DNA of 64,000 nucleotides, taken from NCBI RefSeq assembly GCF_014205895.1, contig NZ_JACHFC010000001.1, positions 1-64,000 on the forward strand, read 5' to 3'. The position numbers and the translations under genes are program-made. Numbering within the stretch: position 1 is the stretch's first letter; the number at the start of each line of letters is the position of its first letter. Shown piece by piece: positions 1 through 7,873 of the stretch. The notes beneath the pieces are model-generated. The model was given only the letters and a program-made list of their open reading frames with translations. It did not search any database and was not told the DNA's origin. The DNA is from Borreliella lanei. GTDB taxonomy: Bacteria; Spirochaetota; Spirochaetia; Borreliales; Borreliaceae.

Positions 1-182
1 AAGAGAATAAAGCAACAATTAAGGGCTATGGTTTACTTCCTTTTCTTTGGAGCTGTTGTAATTATATAACTATACTAAAAAATAATAAATAAATTTATTA
101 TTTTTTAGTATAGTTATATAATTACAACAGCTCCAAAGAAAAGGAAGTAAACCATAGCCCTTAATTGTTGCTTTATTCTCTT
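1..182. repeat. Perfect inverted repeat: hairpin telomere read-through
   Basis: Bases 1-90 are the exact reverse complement of bases 93-182, separated by AA at 91-92. The symmetry runs to the first base of the window. Lyme Borrelia chromosomes end in covalently closed hairpins made by the telomere resolvase ResT, and a read that passes round the hairpin yields exactly such a palindrome. The inner 20-30 bases are nearly pure A/T and contain TTAGTATA close to the axis, like known Borrelia telomeres. I infer that bases 1-91 are the opposite strand of the same terminal DNA and that the physical end is at about 91-92. An unresolved telomere-telomere junction would look the same. Confidence 0.88.
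105..112 (+). other. TTAGTATA telomere box (ResT recognition, box-3-like)
   Basis: TTAGTATA lies about 13 bases in from the symmetry axis, and its mirror copy is at 72-79. In Borrelia telomeres this conserved box sits at roughly this distance from the hairpin tip and is part of what ResT recognises. The sequence and spacing are seen directly; the function is inferred from family knowledge. Confidence 0.7.
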
Positions 183-323
183 AATGTGATATGGATTTTT
201 GTATACCAAAAATAAAAATATATAAAGCAATAAATTTAAAAACAAAAACCAATTAAACTTGGTATTTCTTAATATTAAAATAAGGCAGTAATTTACAATT
301 ACAAATTGTGCACTATAAGCCAT
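114..323 (-). CDS. Small hydrophobic ORF running into the telomere
   Basis: A 69-residue ORF is read toward the chromosome end. It has two strongly hydrophobic stretches (about residues 6-20 and 24-41), a short basic patch (KNPYHIKRIKQQLR), then a hydrophobic tail. The last 20 or so codons and the stop lie inside the telomeric inverted repeat, so the protein's end is set by the telomere sequence. No clear ribosome binding site precedes the ATG. It may be a truncated plasmid-type membrane protein or a chance ORF in AT-rich DNA; I do not recognise the family. Confidence 0.25.
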   Translation of the reverse strand: MAYSAQFVIVNYCLILILRNTKFNWFLFLNLLLYIFLFLVYKNPYHIKRIKQQLRAMVYFLFFGAVVII

Positions 324-544
324 ATTAATTCTAAACTTTTATTTATCTCTTGAAATTTTTGATCAATAAAGATATGATCATTATCAACATTATCTCTATT
401 TTAATCATCACATAAAGGCAGCCCTTTAGAAGAGCTATGCATAAAAAATTATAAAATCAATTGATAAAAAAGAAGTGCACTTTTTAAGTAATGTGATTAA
501 GTGCTAAATCAATTTTATCCATATAACTAAAAACAAACTATAGG
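324..544. other. Subtelomeric stretch without a recognisable gene
   Basis: AT-rich DNA with stop codons in all frames and no feature I can name. It ends at a run of seven G (542-548), rare in this genome, just before the decayed gene that follows. Confidence 0.5.
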
Positions 545-1013
545 GGGGGCTTGTGGTCTCATCGAAAGATAAGAGAGTATAGGAACAAAGAAGTTAAATT
601 TAGTGCAGAGATAAATAATTTTTTGAATCTTAGCAATACTGTTAAGATTAGGATAGATACTTATTTATACGTGGGATAATATATTCTATCTCTGTAGATT
701 CTATTAAGCTTATTTTTAAAGAAGATGATTTATTTTTAGCTTTGGCTAAAAATAAAAATTTAGGTTTTATTAAACTTGGGAAAAATCAAAATGCTAATAA
801 TAGTTCGGATTTTTATCCCTTTTTGCCTGTAAAATTGTTGAGTTCTTCTACATATATTCTATTAGAGATGGAGTCGATTTGACCTTTAGTTTTGAATATA
901 TGGGCAGAGAGATTTTTATTGAGGGCGAATCAAGGAATATTATATACTCAAGTGGTATTTTGTCCTCATCAAAAGCAATGCCAAACGCAATGCCCTTTCC
1001 ATTAGGCAGCTGA
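545..1013 (+). pseudogene. Frameshifted gene remnant, unrecognised family
   Basis: Three overlapping frames give one coherent protein. The first reads ...VKIRIDTYL (to about 670), the second continues from GIIYSISVDSIKL to about 860, and the third runs from DGVDLTFSFEYMGREIF to a TGA at 1011-1013. Joining them needs shifts near 670 and 860, so the gene is broken. No start is visible; the remnant begins next to the G7 run. I do not recognise the family. The setting suggests a plasmid or prophage gene; that is inference. Confidence 0.55.
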
Positions 1014-1171
1014 ATAGTACTAATGTTAATCCATAATTATTTTCATGAATTAGAAAATTAAGATTCTTATTATGTGAAAATTTGATAGCAATTCTTAGTT
1101 TAAGCTTGAACAATCTTATTTCTAGGGATAGATTTAGTATATTAAATAAATAAAAACAAATTTTATTTTAT

Positions 1172-1214
1172 ATGGCCAAAGGTTTTTTTGATTAAAAACC
1201 AAATCTTTGGCCAT
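1172..1214. repeat. Stem-loop (10-bp arms)
   Basis: ATGGCCAAAG (1172-1181) pairs with CTTTGGCCAT (1205-1214). A second, inner pairing of a T run with an A run lies in the loop. It sits between the remnant at 545-1013 and the restriction-modification relic. It could be a terminator or the trace of a lost insertion; the sequence does not decide. Confidence 0.45.
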
Positions 1215-1281
1215 GTTTTGATTATTAATAAAAGGTAAAAAAGATTTATAAATAAAATAAGCGAGGGCGTAAGCATAAATT

Positions 1282-1656
1282 ATGAAAATTAATGACATTG
1301 TAAAAACAAATGATTTCAATATATCTCTGTATAAGAAACTATCAAAAGACTTTATAAAAAAAGAAAATATTAAGAGGATGAAAGATTTTTTTGTTTTTGT
1401 TAAAAATAGATTTTCTTCAATAGATAATAATTCAACAGAAACAAATATGGAGTCTTCACTAAATCTATATTTGAAGAACTAAATTATTCAGTGGAACAAT
1501 AAAAATGTGAGCAAATAGAAGGGGTAAAATCTAGAGCAGGTATACTACTTTTTAAAAATGAAAAAGACAAAGTAGATGTTAATAATAAATTAGAAGAAGC
1601 TAAAAAAAATAATGAGCCTATCCAGCTGAAGATATCTTACTTATAGCAGAAGTTAA
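1282..1656 (+). pseudogene. Type IIG restriction-modification relic, N-terminal part
   Basis: An ATG opens 66 codons (MKINDIVKTNDFNISL...). After a frame change near 1460 the reading continues as IFEELNYSVEQ, a stop, then CEQIEGVKSRAGILLF and KLEEAKKNNEP, to about 1656. By position and strand this is the N-terminal end of the R-M protein whose C-terminus lies at 2341-3076 on the same strand. Borrelia plasmids carry large fused restriction-modification proteins (BBE02/BBQ67 type). I assign this piece to that family from resemblance and context, less surely than the two pieces that follow. At least one stop and two frameshifts make it non-functional. Confidence 0.5.
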
Positions 1657-2350
1657 GTGTCCTTCATTTAGTTTTAATACTTCATTATTATATTCTTTTA
1701 ATAAAAGCTTATTCTTAATATTAAGCCCTCTTTCAAAATCAATATACTTTTTACCAAAAGCACTAAATGAACTTAAAATTTTTTAATCAAGCTAAATTCT
1801 TCATTGTCTTTAAATTCTATTATTGATTCCTGAATAAGGGATAGTTTTTTAATTTGTTTATATTTAATTCAATACCTTTATAAGGATTAGTTTTCTTAGC
1901 ACTCTAGAACTATCAACGCTCAAAGGATGATTGTCTTTACTAAAGATTGGCGAAGCTCCAAAAATAAAGGTGTCAAACCACAAACTTAACATAGTAATTT
2001 CAACCGCAATAGGATTAATATCAACACCATAAATACACTTTCTTTAAGAGCATTCTTTTAAGTACTAATTCTTTACTTATACTGTCTTTAACATCATATT
2101 CTTCACTTTCTTTAAGAAAAGCTCTATATTCTTTATCAAGATCTTTCTTTACATCTTCAAACTTATCTAGCTGATACCATACTCTTTCTGTTAAGTAATC
2201 TAAACAAACAATCAAAAGATGCCCTGAATCACAAGAATTATCAATGATTCTTATATTTTAAAGGGGACTCAGTTTTAAACTGTTCTTCAATTGATGATAT
2301 GGCCATAAAATCTGCTAAGTCTTTAAACTTTATATTTCTTTATTCTGGGG
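1650..2350 (-). pseudogene. Type IIG restriction-modification relic, methyltransferase part, inverted
   Basis: Read on the minus strand, this segment gives FKDLADFMAISSIEEQ, then IIDNSCDSGHLL, then CLDYLTERVWYQLDKF, then YGVDINPIAVEITMLSLW, and ends in FERGLNIKNKLLLKEY near 1700. DxxCxSGxxL is motif I (AdoMet binding) of TaqI/Eco57I-type adenine methyltransferases, here with the usual first Gly changed to Asp. DINPIAVEITMLSLW is the next conserved block of the same family. Frameshifts lie near 2255, 2040 and 1790. The segment points opposite to the pieces on both sides, so it has been inverted inside the gene. Confidence 0.75.
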
Positions 2351-3076
2351 CGAATATTCATCAGTTCAATTCAAGATTTTTTGAAGATAAAGATGCAAAG
2401 AAAAGTTATAAATTACTATGGATAGATAAAGAAGGCTTAAAAAAAGTATTAACCAAATATGACCAATGTTAAACTGAAAGAGTAGTTTGTAGATCAGTTT
2501 CGAGCAATATGGATCTAAGAACTATGATTACTACTTTGTCTCCTAAAAATTCCTATTGCACATCGTCGTTAAACATAGATTGTGAAAAAAATACCAATAT
2601 CACTTTATAAAAAATTATTTATTATATCTATTTTTAACTCTCTTGCATTTGATTTTTTGCTAAGAAGATTTGTTAACATAACTGTGGTAAAGTCATCCCT
2701 TTATCAATGTTCAATGCCTCAGCCTGAAGAAAAAGATATTTTGGCTAATCCACTGTACTTAACTTTAGTAAAAAATACTGCTTTTCTAATAGCCAAAAAT
2801 GATCTTTTAAATTTCTCTAATTTAATTTACTTGAAACACTTTGGGTTTAGCAAAGAAGAAGCTGATAAAATACTAAAATTAGATACTAAGGATAAGTTTT
2901 TTAATGAAAAAGAAAATGAAAAAGAAAATAACTTTATTGTAGCCAGTCTTTATTCATTAACCAAAGAAGATTTTAAGATTTTACTTAATGACTTTAGGGT
3001 GCTAAAAAATAAGAAAGGAACAGAATATATTTTATTTTTAATAGAGGGGTATGAGAATTTCTGTAAACTAAATTAA
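2341..3076 (+). pseudogene. Type IIG restriction-modification relic, C-terminal part
   Basis: The reading starts near YSGANIHQFNSRFF, a degraded form of the YEGKMIxQFDHR block of Eco57I-like enzymes. It continues through LLWIDKEGLKKVL, meets an in-frame TAA at 2470-2472, then passes a 7-A run near 2585 where the frame moves by one. From 2582 a 164-residue open frame follows, with FNSLAFDFLLRRFV and SLYQCSMPQPEE, typical of the C-terminal target-recognition region of these fused enzymes. It may still look like a short intact gene (GTG start), but I see it as the tail of a dead one. Confidence 0.75.
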
Positions 3077-3186
3077 GTAGCGCGAGGGCATGTCAAAATA
3101 AAAGTTGTTTAGTGGTCTAAACCATTTTTACTTATCATCCTTGCAAAAAGACTACTTAGTAAATTTTTTATTAGTCTTGTTAAAAT

Positions 3187-3285
3187 TTATTTTTTAGTTT
3201 GTATAAATATAGTAATTAAAATGCACATTAATGAAATTCCAAAAAATATGTAGCTCTGTTCCATATAAAATTTATAAAATTCCAT
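3187..3285 (-). CDS. Possible 32-residue membrane peptide
   Basis: ATG at 3283-3285 to TAA at 3187-3189. The peptide has a polar start (MEFYKFYMEQS), one hydrophobic stretch of about 18 residues, and a QTKK end, the shape of a single-pass membrane peptide. No ribosome binding site is visible. An inverted repeat (3300-3332) lies just upstream. It could be a fragment or chance. Confidence 0.18.
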   Translation of the reverse strand: MEFYKFYMEQSYIFFGISLMCILITIFIQTKK

Positions 3286-3299
3286 TATATGATTACAGT

Positions 3300-3332
3300 G
3301 TATTTGTATTTTCAAATCAAGAATACAAATAC
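3300..3332. repeat. 11-bp inverted repeat
   Basis: GTATTTGTATT (3300-3310) and AATACAAATAC (3322-3332) flank an 11-base loop. It lies upstream of the possible peptide at 3187-3285. An operator or a weak stem-loop are both possible. Confidence 0.35.
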
Positions 3333-3459
3333 AATACTATATCTATTAAATAGATTGTAAAACTTCAATTTATAAAAAGTTATTTTAACCAACTTTTACA
3401 AAAAAATCCTGCAAAAAGCCCTTGTAAGCTACTCAAAATGAAAATTGATGGGATTATGG

Positions 3460-3530
3460 GTAAATATTGTATTAATTAAGTAGTGTTCCCATGTTAAATG
3501 GGAACACTACTTAATTAATACAATATTTAC
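3460..3530. repeat. Perfect 33-bp inverted repeat
   Basis: Bases 3460-3492 are the exact reverse complement of 3498-3530, with a 5-base loop (GTTAA). The inner part is GC-containing (GTGTTCCCAT), the outer part AT-rich (TTAATTAAT). No T-run follows on either strand, so it is not a typical intrinsic terminator. It has no TTAGTATA box, so it is not a telomere copy. A conserved mobile-element end, a protein-binding palindrome or a bidirectional terminator between converging units are possible. Confidence 0.85.
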
Positions 3531-3834
3531 TGTTGGTAGATACTGCTTTATTATTTATAGGCAAAACTCCTTAAGTCTCTATAATCCCTTTGCTCAATTT
3601 TAAATCCAAATTTAAATTTATTGTTTTTTTATTGTTAAGCTCCTAATTTTATTAGAAATTACACAAACGAATAGCAAACTAAGTTTAAATCTTTTAAAAT
3701 TTTTATTATATGCGGTAAAGCTTAATTTATAATTAAAATTAATATACTTTTGGCAAAAAGTTAAATGATAACCTTTTTAGGCGAATAAGTATATACTTTG
3801 AAAAACATATCAAAATAATATCATTACTAAAAAA

Positions 3835-4470
3835 CTATGTTGGGTTTTTAGGTTCTGAACTTCTAAACTCATAACAAACCTTCTTAATTTCATTTAATAT
3901 TGTATTTTCAGGATCACTATTAATAGTAGGAGGGGCAGTATTGTTGTCCAATGCTACATTATTGTTATTTCCTTCTTCTTGAGTAGGAGATGGAGGATTT
4001 AATAACATGAAGTAATGGTTAAAAGCACTAGCAAGTCTACTCTCTAGTTTATGATGTTCCTTAGCATCCATATCCCCTCCGTTATTTTCATCTTTACCTG
4101 CTACATTGGGCTGATTATCTCTACCATATTTAATATAATTAATCAGTTCTTTAACCTTACCCCTATCTTTTAGTTTAAATAAAAACCTTTTAATATACTC
4201 TTCTATTTGAGATACATCTCCTTTTAAATAAATATTAAAATGATGTGTTTCAGTAGATGTTTTTGCTAATTCGCTTTTTAATGTATTAATAAAAAAAGCT
4301 AATGTATTACACTCTTCATTATTAAGTCCAAACGTACTTTTCCAATCTAATTTTGTATTAATACTTTCTTCGCTTACTACATCCTGTAATAAGGGATCTT
4401 TATTATTTTTGTATAACCCACAGCTTAAAAAACAAATCACAAAAAGCATAGACAAAAGTCTACTACACAT
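3835..4470 (-). CDS. Lipoprotein, BB0844-like
   Basis: The 211-residue protein starts with a signal peptide ending FLSC, with Cys17 as the probable lipid-anchored residue. The mature part is polar, with acidic and Asn-rich stretches and a charged C-terminus. AAGGGG about ten bases upstream of the ATG is a good ribosome binding site. The position next to the arginine operon at the chromosome end matches BB0844 of B31, which I recall as an RpoS-dependent lipoprotein found dispensable for infection in mice and ticks. It is the only clearly intact gene in the subtelomeric region. Molecular function is unknown. Confidence 0.85.
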   Translation of the reverse strand: MCSRLLSMLFVICFLSCGLYKNNKDPLLQDVVSEESINTKLDWKSTFGLNNEECNTLAFFINTLKSELAKTSTETHHFNIYLKGDVSQIEEYIKRFLFKLKDRGKVKELINYIKYGRDNQPNVAGKDENNGGDMDAKEHHKLESRLASAFNHYFMLLNPPSPTQEEGNNNNVALDNNTAPPTINSDPENTILNEIKKVCYEFRSSEPKNPT

Positions 4471-4980
4471 AAAACTCGTACCCCTTATGTTCCAAACAGA
4501 TAAAATTTAAAATTCAATTGTTGCACATAAATATATTTCATTAAGGCTATTTTTCAATAAAATAAAACTTTGTTTATTAATCAATATTAATTCTATTTTT
4601 TACAATTTATTTATAGACAATATAATTAGGAAAAAACAAAGACCACTTTATTAGTCTTATACTAGAAAAATTAAATTTGTAATTGTGCATTGTTGTAATA
4701 TACCTTTAAATTTTATTGTATGTAGTATTTATATTCCTTAGGTGGAATGAAGGGGCAGTTTTTTTGTTGGGTTTTCATAAATGAAACGCTTTCTTTTTGT
4801 AAAAAATAATAAAAATTGTTTTGTTATCTATAAGTTAATAGATAACAAAACTAAAAATTTATTAAATGTAATAACGATTGACTTTATTTTTTATTTATTA
4901 TATCACGATTAAGCTGGGACTCTTAAATAAAGAATCTCAAAATTATTAGTTCATTTATAGATTATAATTCTTACCTTTTG
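4471..4980. other. Upstream region of the BB0844-like gene
   Basis: This gene-free AT-rich stretch should carry the promoter of the lipoprotein gene, which is read leftward. I cannot single out one convincing -35/-10 pair among many AT-rich candidates. It contains a 14-bp stem-loop at 4818-4851. A tiny ORF near 4750 (+) is not convincing. Confidence 0.4.
4818..4851. repeat. 14-bp stem-loop
   Basis: Bases 4818-4831 (GTTTTGTTATCTAT) pair perfectly with 4838-4851 around a 6-base loop. It lies between the partition-gene relic and the lipoprotein gene. It may separate their transcripts or be an old regulatory palindrome of the partition locus. Confidence 0.5.
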
Positions 4981-5339
4981 TTAATTATTAAATCTATTTT
5001 TAAACTTTTTAATTAAATCTTTCTCACTTGAAAAAAATCGACTCTAAAAGAAACTCTGTAAATTTTATATTTTCTTTATCTTTTATAAGTCTTAACATAT
5101 TAATGGCTTTATTAAATTTTCTTTATTAAGTTTATCTATAACCACATTCTCATTGGTTTTGATATGATCAATAGCGGCCTTTATGCTATTACCAATAATA
5201 TACTTTTCTTATATGATACCAAATTCAATCGCTGTAGCTAATTTGATATATAAATAAGCCTGTGTTTTGGCAAGTTTAAACATATGTAAAAATTCTCTAA
5301 AAGATTTAAATCCTCCTTCTATATAACTAAAAGAAAATA
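4981..5339 (-). pseudogene. Plasmid partition protein relic (PF49/PF50/PF57-type)
   Basis: The minus strand reads SYIEGGFKSFREFLHMFKLA, then KTQAYLYIKLATAIEFGII, a TAA stop at 5209-5211, then EKYIIGNSIKAAIDHIKT, and after a frame change a tail ending FFSSEKDLIKKFKNRFNN and TAA (4981-4983). The pattern FREFxxxFKLAKTQAYxYxKxAxAxExGII and the EKDLIxKF tail are those of the small partition proteins beside parA on Borrelia plasmids. I am not sure which of the paralogous families it is. The N-terminus is missing: the reading stops at a C/G run (5341-5352) that also holds the stop of the next gene. Confidence 0.7.
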
Positions 5340-5351
5340 ACCCGCCCCCCC

Positions 5352-6776
5352 CTAAAAGCTCAAATAAATGTTAGCTATAATAACTAAAATAGAAATAAAA
5401 AACTCAATAATAAATAATGGTAAAACAAACTTAAACCATGTACCATAACTTAATCTAGATATCCCCAATACAGCCATTATAACTCCGCTAGTAGGTGTTA
5501 TTAAATTAATAAGTCCAGATGATGTTTGCATAGCAATAACAACTGAAGATCTTGGAATTGACAAAAAATCAGCAAGCGGAGCCATTATTGGCATAGTGAG
5601 ACTAGCATGTCCTGATGAAGATGGAACAATAAATCCTATAAATACTTGAATAATTTCATTCAAAATGATAAAAAGAGGTCTTGGAAGATTGTATAAAAAA
5701 TTAGTAGCAGCATTTAGCATAGTATCTGTAATCAACCCATCATCACAAACTATCATAACACCTCTAGCAAGTCCAATAACAAGAGCAGCCGTTAACAGGC
5801 TTTCAGAACCCTTCACAAACGCATCCCACATTTCAGATTCACCCAATCTACAAATAAAAGCCGCTATAATAGCAACCCCAAGATACAACATTGTCATTTC
5901 TTGCATCCACCAACCAAGATTAACAATGCTAAATATCAAAATCAATATCATAAATCCAAATAAAAGTAAAACTAATTTATGAGCAAAAGTAAACTCAAGA
6001 GCATTCTGAGTATTATCTCCAGTAGAAAGTCCATCTTTTTTAACAAAATATTGATAATGTTCATTTTTTTGAGAATACACAAGCGATTTTGAGGGATCCT
6101 TTTTAATTTTAGACGCATAAACACAAACATAGATTATAGCAACTAATACTGATACAAAATAAAGAGCAATTCTAAAATAAAATCCATCTTGCAAGCTAAT
6201 AGAAGCTATTGCAGATGCAATTCCTGTCGCAAATGGATTTACAGTAGAAGCCAAAGTCCCTACTCCGGCTCCTAAGGCAATAATAGCCGCTCCAACAAGA
6301 CTATCATAACCCAAAGCCACTATCAAAGGAATCATAACAAAATAAAAAGGAAGGGTCTCTTCACTCATTCCGGTTACAGTTCCACCAATTGAAAAAATAA
6401 ACATTAACAAAGGAATAAGCAATTTATCTTTATGCCCCAACTTCTTAATTAAAAAATAAATTCCTGCATCTATTGCTCCGGTTTTCATAATAATCCCATA
6501 AGCACCCCCAACAATTAAAACAAAAACAATAACTTCGACTGCATGTTCCATGCCCTTTGACATTGCAGTTAAAATAGTCATAATAGGGTGTAAAAATCCT
6601 CTAGGGCCTCGATCTACAGGCTGATAAGTTCCAGCAACAATTATTTCCCTTTTAGATCCATCACCCATTTGCTTAAATTCTTTATCAAACTTACCAGCAG
6701 GAATCACATACGTTAAAATGGTAACAAATATAATTAAAGAAAATATTATTGTAAAACTACTTGGCATTTTGATCAT
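5352..6776 (-). CDS. arcD: Arginine/ornithine antiporter (YfcC/ArcD-like)
   Basis: An integral membrane protein of about 474 residues with around a dozen hydrophobic segments, of the YfcC family of basic amino acid / C4-dicarboxylate-type carriers. GMSEETLPFYFVMIPL and VPSSSGHASLTMPIMAPL are its conserved re-entrant-like motifs. As last gene of the operon after arcA and arcB it should exchange arginine for ornithine. An upstream ATG at 6806 would add ten residues, but AGGAGG (6783-6788) sits six bases before the ATG at 6776, so I choose that. The stop TAG runs into a run of eight G at the boundary with plasmid-derived DNA. Confidence 0.88.
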   Translation of the reverse strand: MIKMPSSFTIIFSLIIFVTILTYVIPAGKFDKEFKQMGDGSKREIIVAGTYQPVDRGPRGFLHPIMTILTAMSKGMEHAVEVIVFVLIVGGAYGIIMKTGAIDAGIYFLIKKLGHKDKLLIPLLMFIFSIGGTVTGMSEETLPFYFVMIPLIVALGYDSLVGAAIIALGAGVGTLASTVNPFATGIASAIASISLQDGFYFRIALYFVSVLVAIIYVCVYASKIKKDPSKSLVYSQKNEHYQYFVKKDGLSTGDNTQNALEFTFAHKLVLLLFGFMILILIFSIVNLGWWMQEMTMLYLGVAIIAAFICRLGESEMWDAFVKGSESLLTAALVIGLARGVMIVCDDGLITDTMLNAATNFLYNLPRPLFIILNEIIQVFIGFIVPSSSGHASLTMPIMAPLADFLSIPRSSVVIAMQTSSGLINLITPTSGVIMAVLGISRLSYGTWFKFVLPLFIIEFFISILVIIANIYLSF

Positions 6777-6833
6777 AACGTTCCTCCTAAATAATTTCAA
6801 TTTCATAAATTTAATTTCATATAAAAAATACCG

Positions 6834-7817
6834 TTATCCCAAAGTCGCTACCATAATAGCTTTAATGGTATGCATTCTATTTTCAGCAGCATCGAAAACA
6901 ACTGAATTTTTACTTTCAAAAATTTCTTCTGTAACTTCAATTCCATCAAGTCCGTATTTATCAAAAATATCCTTACCAATCACAGTGCTTAAGTCATGAA
7001 AAGCGGGCAAGCAATGCATAAATATTGCACTATCTTTTGCCATGCGCATTATCTCTTTATTAACCTGATAAGACTTTAGAAGATTTATTCTATCTTCCCA
7101 ATTACTCTCTCCCATAGATACCCATACGTCTGTATACACAACATCAGCACATTTAACAGCCTCTTCTTTAGAATCTGTAATTGTAATTTTACCCCCACTC
7201 TCTAGGGCTAAAGACATAGCCTTAAGCGTCAAATCGGGGTCTGGAAAAAGCTCCTTGGGAGCAAAAATTCTAAAATCGAGTCCCATAATAGCACAGCCTT
7301 TCAACAAAGAATTGGCAACATTCCCCCTACCATCGCCACAAAACACTATTTTAATTCCCTTTAAACTTCCCTTATGTTCTTTTATTGTCATTAAATCGGC
7401 TAATATTTGGGTTGGGTGAGAAACATCTGTCAATCCATTGTAAACAGGAACATTGGAATAATTTGCCAAACATTCAACAGCCTGTTGAGAACAACCTCTA
7501 AAGCCAATGGCATCATACATGCGCCCCAAAACTCTGGCAGTATCTATCATAGACTCTTTTGAGCCTATTTGATTCCCCTTGGATCCTAAATAAGTAATAT
7601 TTGCCCCTTGATCATAAGCAGCGACCTCAAAAGCACACCGGGTCCTTGTTGAATCTTTTTCGAAAATTATAACTATATTTTTACCTTTAAGTCTCTGCAC
7701 TTCAATTCCTGCATATTTTGACTTTTTTAAATCAATCGATAAATCAAGTAAATATTTAATATCTTTGCTTGTAAAATCTAAAAGATTTAAAAAGCTCTTA
7801 TTTCGTAAATTATACAT
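6834..7817 (-). CDS. arcB: Ornithine carbamoyltransferase, catabolic
   Basis: Second enzyme of the arginine deiminase pathway: citrulline plus phosphate gives ornithine and carbamoyl phosphate. About 327 residues, the normal length. STRTR (about residues 56-60) binds carbamoyl phosphate, HPTQ lies near 135, and HCLP (about 270) carries the catalytic Cys. A TTG at 7820 is also in frame, but the ATG at 7817 has better spacing from AAAGG and GGTGG upstream. It follows arcA by about 56 bases on the same strand and precedes the antiporter. Lyme spirochaetes have no arginine biosynthesis, so the role is catabolic. Confidence 0.96.
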   Translation of the reverse strand: MYNLRNKSFLNLLDFTSKDIKYLLDLSIDLKKSKYAGIEVQRLKGKNIVIIFEKDSTRTRCAFEVAAYDQGANITYLGSKGNQIGSKESMIDTARVLGRMYDAIGFRGCSQQAVECLANYSNVPVYNGLTDVSHPTQILADLMTIKEHKGSLKGIKIVFCGDGRGNVANSLLKGCAIMGLDFRIFAPKELFPDPDLTLKAMSLALESGGKITITDSKEEAVKCADVVYTDVWVSMGESNWEDRINLLKSYQVNKEIMRMAKDSAIFMHCLPAFHDLSTVIGKDIFDKYGLDGIEVTEEIFESKNSVVFDAAENRMHTIKAIMVATLG

Positions 7818-7873
7818 CAACCACCAACCTTTACAATCAAGTTTTTAAAAACTCATTTAACTCACGCTTAAAT

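Larger units (their letters stand above)
3077..3834. other. Long intergenic region between convergent units
   Basis: This AT-rich gap separates the R-M relic from the BB0844-like gene, whose reading directions converge on it. Inside are one possible 32-codon ORF (3187-3285, minus), an 11-bp inverted repeat (3300-3332) and a perfect 33-bp inverted repeat (3460-3530). I recognise nothing else in it. Confidence 0.5.

Noticed and set aside
1134..1319. Hydrophobic 61-residue ORF on the minus strand
   Set aside because: It overlaps the 5' end of the R-M relic on the other strand and spans the stem-loop; AT-rich hydrophobic ORFs like this arise by chance.
3460..3530. Internal copy of a telomere
   Set aside because: It is a perfect palindrome, but it has a 5-base loop, a GC-containing core and no TTAGTATA box.
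4748..4810. 20-codon ORF (MKGQFFCWVF...) on the plus strand
   Set aside because: Ribosome binding site too close, no signature, too short to support.
5665..5982. 105-residue ORF opposite the antiporter gene
   Set aside because: Shadow of a well-supported membrane protein gene.
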